From Caulobacteraceae bacterium (GTDB lineage Bacteria; Pseudomonadota; Alphaproteobacteria; Caulobacterales; Caulobacteraceae), in the NCBI GenBank assembly GCA_019247715.1, contig JAFBAO010000046.1, positions 33,885 through 97,884 of the forward strand: 64,000 nucleotides of DNA, read 5' to 3'. Made by a program: the position numbers and the translations under genes. Below are positions 37,294-43,995 of this stretch, one piece after another; position 1 is the first letter of the stretch, and the number at the start of each line of letters is the position of its first letter. Below the pieces are notes generated by a model. It was not told the origin of the DNA. It made no database searches and saw nothing but the letters and a program-made list of their open reading frames with translations.

Positions 37294-38432
37294 GGAACGC
37301 CGCCGCCGTCGTGATCGCCGCGGGTCTGGCCGCGGCCGCCACCCCGTGCCTGGCCCAGACGCTGACCCGCGAGGAGCTCGAAAACGCCCTCGCCCAGCGC
37401 GACCAGGTGATCGCCGCCCTGGAGAAGCGGGTCGCCGCCCTCGAGGCCGAGCGAGGCGCCTCGGCCGGCGCCGGGACGGCCGGAGCCGTCGCCGGGGCGG
37501 CGGCCGTCGGCCCGTCCAGCCCCGGGCCTTCGGCCTCCGCGAGCGTCCCATCCGCGCCCGGCGGAGCGAGCGACGACGAGGCCGCTCTGCGGGCCCTGTC
37601 CCGCGGACTGGTTCAGCGCGGTCTGCTGCTGCTGCCGCCCTGGAACGTGGAAGCCTCGCCCGGTCTCTCCTACAGCCACACCCAGGCGCAGGGCCTGGTG
37701 CTGGCGGACAACGCCCAGGGAGTCTCCACCGTCCAGAGCCAGCGCCAACGGGAAGACGCCATCGAGGGCAGCCTTTCGGCGCGCATCGGCTTGCCCTGGC
37801 GCAGCCAGTTGCAGCTCATCGTCCCCTTCGACTGGCGCCGCCAGGACACGGCGCTCGGCAACGGCGTCCAGGTGACCAACAGCGCCGCGCACGTCGGCGA
37901 TGTTCAGCTCGAGCTTTCCCACCAGTTCCTGGTCGAGTCCGGCGGCTGGGTCCCCGACCTGATCGGCGCGATCGCCTGGCGCGCGCCCACCGGCAGCGAC
38001 CCCTACCGCGCTCCGGTGGTCAACGTCGCCAGCGGCCTTGGGACGAGCGAGGTCACCGCCCGGGTGACGGCGCTCAAGACCCTGGACCCGCTGGCGGTGT
38101 TCAGCACGCTCTCCTATTCGCGCAACTTCAAGTACCGGGAGAGCTTTGGAACCGTCCGGACCGGCGATCTGATCAACTGGCAGATGGGCGCGCTGCTGGC
38201 CGTGAGCCCCGACACCTCGCTCAGCTTCGGCTTCTCGCAGCAGTTCAAGTTCGTCACGCGGGTCGACGGCGCCCGCATCCCGGGCAGCGACGGCGTCGCG
38301 GCGATGCTGCAGTTCGGCCTCGACCAGGTGCTTAGCCCGCGCACCCTGCTCGATATCTCCGTGGGCGTCGGCGTCACCCGCGACGCGCCCGACTATACGG
38401 TGATGGTCTCCCTGCCGATCCGCTTCCGGTAA
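37290..38432 (+). CDS. FapF-like outer-membrane beta-barrel exporter with N-terminal coiled coil
   Basis: 380 residues from the ATG at 37290. Signal peptide to ~22, coiled coil at ~25-56 (TREELENALAQRDQVIAALE), a Gly/Ala/Ser/Pro linker to ~95, then LVQRGLLLLPPWNVEASPGL, a segment typical of the FapF/phenol-degradation MetA-like barrel, and alternating beta strands to the end (VMVSLPIRFR). FapF secretes amyloid subunits through such a barrel gated by the N-terminal helix. Here the cargo is more likely the TIGR03118 protein, because no FapB/FapC-like repeat protein is present. Confidence 0.82.
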   Translation: MRNAAAVVIAAGLAAAATPCLAQTLTREELENALAQRDQVIAALEKRVAALEAERGASAGAGTAGAVAGAAAVGPSSPGPSASASVPSAPGGASDDEAALRALSRGLVQRGLLLLPPWNVEASPGLSYSHTQAQGLVLADNAQGVSTVQSQRQREDAIEGSLSARIGLPWRSQLQLIVPFDWRRQDTALGNGVQVTNSAAHVGDVQLELSHQFLVESGGWVPDLIGAIAWRAPTGSDPYRAPVVNVASGLGTSEVTARVTALKTLDPLAVFSTLSYSRNFKYRESFGTVRTGDLINWQMGALLAVSPDTSLSFGFSQQFKFVTRVDGARIPGSDGVAAMLQFGLDQVLSPRTLLDISVGVGVTRDAPDYTVMVSLPIRFR

Positions 38433-38448
38433 GGACGCCTCGCGAGGC

Positions 38449-39420
38449 TCAGTCGCGCAGCAGCGGCAGGGAGAGGCCCGCGTGCCCGGCGGTGAGCAGC
38501 TCGCGGCGGAAGCGGAAGAGCTCGGCCGGACGTCCCCCGGTCTCGGCGTCCATGCGGCCCAGGCCTTCCACGAGACCGGTCCGCTCCACCACGCGGCGGA
38601 AATTCTGTTTGTGCAGGGGGACGCCCGAGATCGCCTCGACGGTGCGTTGCAGGGCCGAGAGGGTGAAGGCCTCGCCCATCAGCTCGAAGATCACCGGCCG
38701 GTACTTCAGCTTGCCGCGCAGCCGGCCGAGCCCGGTCGCCAGGATCCGTCGGTGGTCGGAGATCATCGGCTCGCCGAGCCCGGTGGCCGCAGGCTCGGCC
38801 GGAGCGCAGCCCTGGGCGCGGCTGCGGTCGCGCGCAGCCTCGGGGGCGAGCCCGGCCTCGTAGAGCAGCTCATAGCGCTCCAGCACCCGCTCCTCGTTCC
38901 AGGGCGAGGCGCCCTGCGCGAAGAGCAGCCGGATGCGTGCGGCCCGCGATTCCGAGCGGCCCGCCCAGGCGTGCAGCGCGGGGAGGATCGCCGCGTCGAT
39001 GATCCCCGGCCTTCCCTTGCGCCAGTCCTCCCAGGGAAAGAAGTCGAAGAACGGCGACCAGGCGCTGTCGGGGGCGGCGGTGGGCGTGGCCCTGGGCGTG
39101 AAGGCGAGATAGCCCACCGAGATCACCCGCGCGGCCCCGGCGCCCACGTCGGCCAGCGGCGCCTCGCGGCCCTTGTCCCCGAAGGTGTAGAGCTGCTCCA
39201 CATAGCCCAGCTCGAAGCCCGTCTGACGGGTGACGAATTCGCGCATGGCGATCTCGAAGGTGCGGTGCCCGTCCGGGTCGAACGGTCCGAACGGCAGGCC
39301 CTTCAGCGGCGAGGGCAGGGCCGCGCCCGGCTCGCGCGGCTTCACCGTCAGGGCCGCCGCCTCGGCCCCGTCGATGGCGATGACCACCGCCGATAGCCCG
39401 ATGACGATCTGGGTCGCCAT
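38449..39420 (-). CDS. NrtR-like Nudix-domain transcriptional regulator (NAD regulator)
   Basis: 323 residues. The N-terminal ~150 residues form a Nudix-like domain whose catalytic Nudix box is not intact, and the C-terminal part is a winged helix (GRLRGKLKYRPVIFELMGEA, then FRRVVERTGLV). This is the architecture of alphaproteobacterial NAD regulators, which sense ADP-ribose or related compounds. It is the last gene of a three-gene unit with a phosphatase and an HD hydrolase. The operator was not identified. Confidence 0.88.
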   Translation of the reverse strand: MATQIVIGLSAVVIAIDGAEAAALTVKPREPGAALPSPLKGLPFGPFDPDGHRTFEIAMREFVTRQTGFELGYVEQLYTFGDKGREAPLADVGAGAARVISVGYLAFTPRATPTAAPDSAWSPFFDFFPWEDWRKGRPGIIDAAILPALHAWAGRSESRAARIRLLFAQGASPWNEERVLERYELLYEAGLAPEAARDRSRAQGCAPAEPAATGLGEPMISDHRRILATGLGRLRGKLKYRPVIFELMGEAFTLSALQRTVEAISGVPLHKQNFRRVVERTGLVEGLGRMDAETGGRPAELFRFRRELLTAGHAGLSLPLLRD

Positions 39421-39427
39421 GGCGCTC

Positions 39428-39940
39428 CTAATACCGCGCCGCCAGCTCGAAGGGCTCGCCCTCGACGACGAAGTTGTTGGCCCCCATGGCCTCGACCGCT
39501 TCCACCATCCGGCCGCGGCGGCCGAGGATGTCGTCGGCCAGCGCCACGATCCGCCGGTTCGGATAGGCGTGCGGCGCGGCCCGCCGCATCCCGAGCGCGA
39601 TCGCCCGCTCGTCCGCCTCAGGGTTGCGATGGCACAGAATCGCGAACGCGCTGGCCGTCGAGCGGCTGATGCCCGCCCAGCAATGGATCACCATCGGCGC
39701 CCGTGCGTCCCATGCGGCGTGGAACGAAAGGATCTGTTCGACCATCTCGGGACTGGGCGCGGTGAGGCCCTCCTGCGGCCCGGCGATGTCGTGGACGCCG
39801 AGGCGCAAGTGCCGCGCCGGCTCGAGGCCGGCCGGTGTCTCGATCATCTCCTCCGGGCTCAAGAGGGTGATCACGTGCGAGGGCGAGCGCTCCGCGATGA
39901 GCTGGCTCAGCCGGCTGAGCGGGGTGACGATCAGGACCAT
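39428..39940 (-). CDS. Tyrosine/dual-specificity-type phosphatase
   Basis: 170 residues. The P-loop is HCWAGISRS (C87-x5-R93) and the general acid is probably Asp51 in HDIAGP. The fold is that of small CX5R phosphatases. It overlaps the upstream HD gene by 10 bases and is 7 bases before the regulator gene, so it is co-expressed with them. The substrate could be a protein or a nucleotide/ADP-ribose-type phosphate; the neighbourhood favours nucleotide metabolism, but this is inference. Confidence 0.85.
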   Translation of the reverse strand: MVLIVTPLSRLSQLIAERSPSHVITLLSPEEMIETPAGLEPARHLRLGVHDIAGPQEGLTAPSPEMVEQILSFHAAWDARAPMVIHCWAGISRSTASAFAILCHRNPEADERAIALGMRRAAPHAYPNRRIVALADDILGRRGRMVEAVEAMGANNFVVEGEPFELAARY

Positions 39941-40593
39941 GGCGTTACTCGGTCTCGAAGGCCTGGGGCTCGGCGGAGAGGCCCGCCCCCTTCGGTCAGA
40001 ACATGATAGCGCTCAAGATACCGCGCCTGGGCGACAGATGGCGCCATCGGTTCGATCAGCAGTCCATAGCCGGCCGGCGGCGCTCCGAAGAAGGCGAGCG
40101 CCTCCTCTTGGCTGAACCCCGCGAGCTGGGTGGCCTCGAAGAAGGCGCAGGCGCGGTCGGCCGCTTTGATCAACGACTTGACGGAGGCGGGAAGCCGGGC
40201 GGGCAGGCCGAAGCGCAGGTGGATCGCTGTCTCCAGGCGCTCCTCGAAGCCGTGGTAGTCGAGGCCAAGCGCAGTCTTGAACGGGGAGATCATGTCGCCG
40301 ATCACGTACTCGGGCGCGTCATGCAGCAAAGCGGCCAGCCGCCAGCGGGGCTCCAGCCCCGGCCTGACGTGGGCGCAGATTTCCTCCACCACCACCGAAT
40401 GCTGGGCCACCGAGACCGCGTGATCGCCGAGCGTCTGGCCGTTCCAGCGGGCCACGCGCGCCAAGCCGTGGGCTATGTCCTCGATTTCGATGTCCAGGGG
40501 CGAGGGATCGAGCAGGTCGAGCCGACGCCCGGAAAGCATCCGCTGCCAGGCCCGCCCGGGACCGGGCTGGCGACGTTTGGGCTGCAGCGTCAT
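39931..40593 (-). CDS. HD-domain hydrolase (YfbR/nucleotidase-like)
   Basis: 220 residues from the ATG at 40593. HD-domain metal ligands: His65 in VAQHSVVV and H91-D92 in LLHDAPEYVIGD, the pattern of YfbR-type 5'-nucleotidases and related phosphohydrolases. A later acidic residue (ADRACAFFEA, near residue 160) probably completes the site. First gene of the unit with the phosphatase and NAD regulator. The substrate is unknown. Confidence 0.85.
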   Translation of the reverse strand: MTLQPKRRQPGPGRAWQRMLSGRRLDLLDPSPLDIEIEDIAHGLARVARWNGQTLGDHAVSVAQHSVVVEEICAHVRPGLEPRWRLAALLHDAPEYVIGDMISPFKTALGLDYHGFEERLETAIHLRFGLPARLPASVKSLIKAADRACAFFEATQLAGFSQEEALAFFGAPPAGYGLLIEPMAPSVAQARYLERYHVLTEGGGPLRRAPGLRDRVTPWS

Positions 40594-40637
40594 GGGCGCC
40601 CGATCGTTTCTGCGTCGCCGCCTCACTGGCCGATCGC

Positions 40638-40651
40638 TTGACAAAGATCAA
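40638..40651 (+). promoter_or_regulatory. FNR/FixK-type box ahead of the universal stress protein gene
   Basis: TTGAC-AAAG-ATCAA, one mismatch from the FNR/FixK dyad TTGAT-N4-ATCAA, centred 56 bases ahead of the ATG at 40701. FixK-type control of universal stress proteins under low oxygen is common in alphaproteobacteria. Confidence 0.65.
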
Positions 40652-40700
40652 TGCGAAGGCGCTGCCTTGCGGGTCTGGAAGGCCAACCAGGAGGGATAGG

Positions 40701-41513
40701 ATGGACTGGGCGCGGGTGATGGCGCCGCTGTCGGGCGGCGAGGGGGACAAGGCGCTGTTGGGCTGCGCGGCGGCTCTGGCCGAGCCGTTCGGCGCAGAGC
40801 TCGCCTGCGTTCACGTTCCCCCCGACGTCGCCGATCTCATCCCCTGGATGGGCGACGGTTTCATGGGCGGCGTCCAGGCGAGCGCGGTGGATTCGATCCG
40901 GCAGGCGGCGGCGGAAGGGGCGGCGGCGGCCCAGGCCTCGGTGGACGCCTGCCCCTATGCCCGCAAGACCTTCACCACCCTGAAGTCGCCGGTGTGGGCG
41001 GGGCTCGCCCAACAGGCCAGGCTCTCGGACGTGGTGGTGTTCGACAATTCGGCGGCGCGCGGCAAAGGACCGCTCGCCGAAATCTTCCAGCAGATCCTCG
41101 CCGACGAGCAGCGCCCCACGGTCGTGGCCCGGCCGGGCCTGAAGCCGGGAGGCGTCGTGGCGGTGGCCTGGGACGGGGGCAAGGAGGCCAGCCGGGCCGT
41201 GCGCACGGCCATTCCCCTGCTGGAGAAGGCCCAGGCGGTGGTGATCCTCTCGGCCCCCGCAGCGGCGTCGCGTCAGTTCGACCCCGAGACCCTGCGCGGC
41301 TACCTCGCCTCCCGGCGCGTCAAGGCCAAGATCGAGACCATCCCCGAGGCCGGGGACCCATCGCAGCGGCTCCTCAAGGCGGCGGCCGCGGCGGGCGCCA
41401 ACATCCTGGTGTCCGGCGCCTTCGGCCATCCGAGGCTGCAGGAGTTCATCTTCGGCGGCACCACCCGCACCTTCCTGACCACCGAGGGACCTTCGCTTTT
41501 CCTTTCGCATTAA
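40701..41513 (+). CDS. Universal stress protein (tandem USP domains)
   Basis: 270 residues from the ATG at 40701 (AGGAGGGA eight bases upstream). Two USP-like halves: MDWARVMAPLSGGEGDKALL at the start and PGGVVAVAWDGGKEASRAVR near residue 150, the second ending with ILVSGAFGHPRLQEFIFGGT, close to the ATP-binding GxxG(x)9G(S/T) pattern. Preceded by an FNR/FixK-type box. A weak hairpin follows at 41515-41534. Confidence 0.88.
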   Translation: MDWARVMAPLSGGEGDKALLGCAAALAEPFGAELACVHVPPDVADLIPWMGDGFMGGVQASAVDSIRQAAAEGAAAAQASVDACPYARKTFTTLKSPVWAGLAQQARLSDVVVFDNSAARGKGPLAEIFQQILADEQRPTVVARPGLKPGGVVAVAWDGGKEASRAVRTAIPLLEKAQAVVILSAPAAASRQFDPETLRGYLASRRVKAKIETIPEAGDPSQRLLKAAAAAGANILVSGAFGHPRLQEFIFGGTTRTFLTTEGPSLFLSH

Positions 41514-41514
41514 C

Positions 41515-41537
41515 ACGATCGCTGACACGATCGTTTC
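41515..41537 (+). terminator. Weak hairpin after the universal stress gene
   Basis: ACGATCG and CGATCGT (7 bp, 6-base loop) followed by TTT. May attenuate rather than stop transcription into the next two genes. Confidence 0.3.
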
Positions 41538-41560
41538 GCGAACCACGGAGTTCCCGCACC

Positions 41561-41929
41561 ATGCCGCTATCCCGCATCGTCATGCGCCTCGCCCGCAATC
41601 CGGGCACCGAGTTCGCCGATGGCGACGACCATCGCGGCTATGCGCTGGTAGCGCCGCTGACCGCAGACGGCCATCTGGACGAAGCGGCGTACGCCAAGGC
41701 GAAGGACGTCTGCCTCGTGCGCCGCTTCGCCCCGGACGAGGATCCGGTGGACGGCCATCTGGTGCGCAGCCGCTCGCGCTGGGCCTTCGACTACGGGCAG
41801 GCGGAGGACGCCGACGAGGAGCCTTTCCGCCTGGGCCAGCACCGCTTCGCGGTGGGCGAATACGTCAGCATCGCCGACGAGGACGGCCGGCTCCTCACCT
41901 ACAAGGTGACCGAGGTGACGCCCGCCTAA
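41561..41929 (+). CDS. Conserved hypothetical protein, 122 residues
   Basis: Soluble, acidic C-terminal half (YGQAEDADEEPFRLGQHRFA), no signal peptide. The sequence begins PLSRIVMRLARNPGTEF and has GYALVAPLTADGHLDEAAY and FAVGEYVSIADEDGRLLTYK, which look like a small beta-rich fold. I know similar short alphaproteobacterial proteins but no function. Lies between the universal stress protein and the truncated haemoglobin, in the same direction, so may share their low-oxygen expression. Confidence 0.75.
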   Translation: MPLSRIVMRLARNPGTEFADGDDHRGYALVAPLTADGHLDEAAYAKAKDVCLVRRFAPDEDPVDGHLVRSRSRWAFDYGQAEDADEEPFRLGQHRFAVGEYVSIADEDGRLLTYKVTEVTPA

Positions 41930-41980
41930 GGCGTTCGGCCGCACCCGGAGCCCGTTGAACCGCCGCCCCCGCGCGCCGAC

Positions 41981-42427
41981 ATGGGGACCATGCCAGAAGC
42001 ATCACGTCACGAGCGACGCGCCGAGATCGTCGCGCGCACCGTCGAGGAGACGGGGATCGACGAGGCCATGATCGAGCGGCTGGTCCGCCGCTTCTACGAG
42101 GCGGTGCGGGCCGATCCGCTGCTGGCGCCGATCTTCGAGGCGAAGATTGCCGACTGGGAGCCGCACCTGGCGAAGATGTTCGCCTTCTGGTCGTCGGTGG
42201 CGCTGATGAGCGGCCGCTACCACGGCCAGCCGATGCAAAAGCACCTGCCGCTGCCGGTGGAGGCCGCCCATTTCCGCCGCTGGCTCAGCCTCTTCGAGGC
42301 GACCGCCCGGGAGATCTGCCCGCCGCCGGCGGCCGAGCTGTTCATCGACCGCGCGCGCCGGATCGCCGAAAGCCTGCAACTGGGGATGGCGTTCCAGCGC
42401 GGCGAGCTACCGAGCCCAGCCGCCTAA
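41981..42427 (+). CDS. Group III truncated haemoglobin
   Basis: 148 residues (or 145 from the ATG at 41990). Helical globin with VRRFYEAVRADPLLAPIFEA, WEPHLAKMFAFWSSVALMSG, then KHLPLPVEAAHFRRWLSLFE, where the His of AAHF aligns with the proximal haem ligand of the group. Such globins bind O2 or NO and fit a low-oxygen context with the neighbouring FNR/FixK-boxed gene. Convergent with the MoxR gene, 33 bases apart. Confidence 0.9.
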   Translation: MGTMPEASRHERRAEIVARTVEETGIDEAMIERLVRRFYEAVRADPLLAPIFEAKIADWEPHLAKMFAFWSSVALMSGRYHGQPMQKHLPLPVEAAHFRRWLSLFEATAREICPPPAAELFIDRARRIAESLQLGMAFQRGELPSPAA

Positions 42428-42460
42428 GCTTCAGCCGCCTGAGTCCTGACCGGCGGCGCC

Positions 42461-43336
42461 CTAGCTTGCCTGTCCCGGCCGGGCGCCCGAGCCCTCGCGC
42501 CGGGCGAGGAAGGCCAGGCGTTCGAACAGCTGCACGTCCTGCTCGTTCTTGAGCAGGGCCCCGTGCAGCGGCGGGATGAGCTTGGTCGGGTCTTTTTCCT
42601 TCAGGGCGCCCTCGTCGATGTCCTCGACCATCAGCAGCTTCAGCCAATCGAGCAGCTCGGAGGTCGAGGGCTTCTTCTTGAGCCCCGGCACCTTGCGCAT
42701 GTCGTAGAAGATCCGCAGCGCCTCGGAGACCAGCTTCTGCTTGATCCCCGGATAGTGGACATCGACGATCTGGCGCATCGTCGCGTCGTCCGGGAAGCGG
42801 ATGTAGTGGAAGAAGCAGCGGCGCAGGAAGGCGTCCGGCAGCTCCTTCTCGTTGTTGGAGGTGATCATCACCACCGGCCGGATCTTGGCCTTGATCGTCT
42901 CGTCGGTCTCGTAGACGTAGAACTCCATCCGGTCGAGCTCCTGGAGGAGATCGTTCGGGAACTCGATGTCGGCCTTGTCGATCTCGTCGATCAGCAACAC
43001 CGGGCGGACCTCCGAGTCGAAGGCCTCCCAGAGCTTGCCGCGCTTGATGTAGTTGCGCACGTCCTTGACCCGCTCGTCGCCGAGCTGGCTGTCGCGCAGG
43101 CGGGTCACCGCCTCGTACTCGTAAAGGCCCTGGATGGCCTTGGTGGTGGACTTGATGTGCCAGGTGATGAGGGGGGCGTTCAGCGCCTTGGCCACCTCGT
43201 AGGCCAGAACCGTCTTGCCGGTGCCGGGCTCGCCCTTGATCAGCAAGGGCCGTTCCAACGCAATCGCCGCATTGACCGCGACTTTCAGGTCATCGGTCGC
43301 GACGTAGTCGGCCGTACCCTCGAAACGATCGTTCAT
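42461..43336 (-). CDS. MoxR-family AAA+ ATPase
   Basis: 291 residues. Walker A GEPGTGKT near residue 40, Walker B VLLIDEIDKAD near 115, sensor-1 MITSNNEKELPDAFLRRC near 160. MoxR ATPases act as chaperones that load metals or mature enzymes, usually with a VWA-domain partner encoded directly downstream. Here the downstream neighbour is a convergent globin gene, so that partner is missing from this locus. A palindrome lies upstream at 43368-43379. Confidence 0.92.
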   Translation of the reverse strand: MNDRFEGTADYVATDDLKVAVNAAIALERPLLIKGEPGTGKTVLAYEVAKALNAPLITWHIKSTTKAIQGLYEYEAVTRLRDSQLGDERVKDVRNYIKRGKLWEAFDSEVRPVLLIDEIDKADIEFPNDLLQELDRMEFYVYETDETIKAKIRPVVMITSNNEKELPDAFLRRCFFHYIRFPDDATMRQIVDVHYPGIKQKLVSEALRIFYDMRKVPGLKKKPSTSELLDWLKLLMVEDIDEGALKEKDPTKLIPPLHGALLKNEQDVQLFERLAFLARREGSGARPGQAS

Positions 43337-43367
43337 AGACCACTCCCGCCGCCCATTTCAGGCTTCG

Positions 43368-43379
43368 AACAATTGTTCA
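43368..43379. promoter_or_regulatory. Perfect 12-base palindrome ahead of moxR
   Basis: GAACAATTGTTC, flanked by further T/A symmetry, 31 bases ahead of the moxR start. The half-sites are GAAC/GTTC but in inverted rather than direct order, so it is not a LexA box; a dimeric regulator site is possible. Confidence 0.4.
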
Positions 43380-43457
43380 AATATCGTCCCACCCTAAAGG
43401 GCCGGGCGAGACATTCAAGCGCTTCCTGTGGCGGGGAGCCTGCCCGCGCCTTCCCGA

Positions 43458-43937
43458 TCAGCTGACGCGCGGAGAGACCCCCGGGGGGTCGCTGGCGGGA
43501 AAAGTCTCCTCCAGGGCCTCGTCCAGCCGCTCCTCGAGATGCGCTCTGGCCCGCGCTTCTGGGGAATCCTCGGCGTAGCCGAGGTCGGCCAGATCGCCGT
43601 CGGACAGGGTCTCGGACTCCAGGTCCGCAGGCGACAGATCCCCTTCGCGCACCCGATCGGCGTCGTCCGGCGTGGGACGCCGCGGCCCGTCCAGATCCTC
43701 GTCGGCGAGCACGACCTCCTCGTATTCGGTCTCATCCATGGAGTCGGGATCGAAGTCGTCTTCCGCCTCCTGGACCTCGTCGACGTCCGCGTCGTCCTCG
43801 GCGGTCACCACGTCGAAGACGTCGCGCTGCTCGTCCGAGGTGGCGATGTCCTCGCCGTCGCGGGTGATGTTGGTCTCATCGAAGACCTCGGCGAGGTCCT
43901 GGCCTTCGATCTCTTCCGGCGGGTCCGGATGGGCCAT
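43458..43937 (-). CDS. Highly acidic hypothetical protein
   Basis: 159 residues from the ATG at 43937 (AGGGAAG upstream). About a third of residues are Asp or Glu, with runs such as EDDADVDEVQEAEDDFD; no signal peptide. The C-terminal tail RLDEALEETFPASDPPGVSP resembles a short motif (EETFPASDPP) found at the end of many small bacterial proteins of unknown role. Probably disordered and cytoplasmic; could mimic nucleic acid or bind metal, but nothing shows which. Confidence 0.7.
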   Translation of the reverse strand: MAHPDPPEEIEGQDLAEVFDETNITRDGEDIATSDEQRDVFDVVTAEDDADVDEVQEAEDDFDPDSMDETEYEEVVLADEDLDGPRRPTPDDADRVREGDLSPADLESETLSDGDLADLGYAEDSPEARARAHLEERLDEALEETFPASDPPGVSPRVS

Positions 43938-43995
43938 GTCGATCTTCCCTGGACGTCGCCCCACGCAGCGGAGATCGAATTCAACGGGCGGCTCT

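Noticed and set aside
43368..43379. GAACAATTGTTC as a LexA box
   Set aside because: Alphaproteobacterial LexA boxes are direct repeats with a 7-base spacer; this is an inverted repeat with a 4-base spacer.
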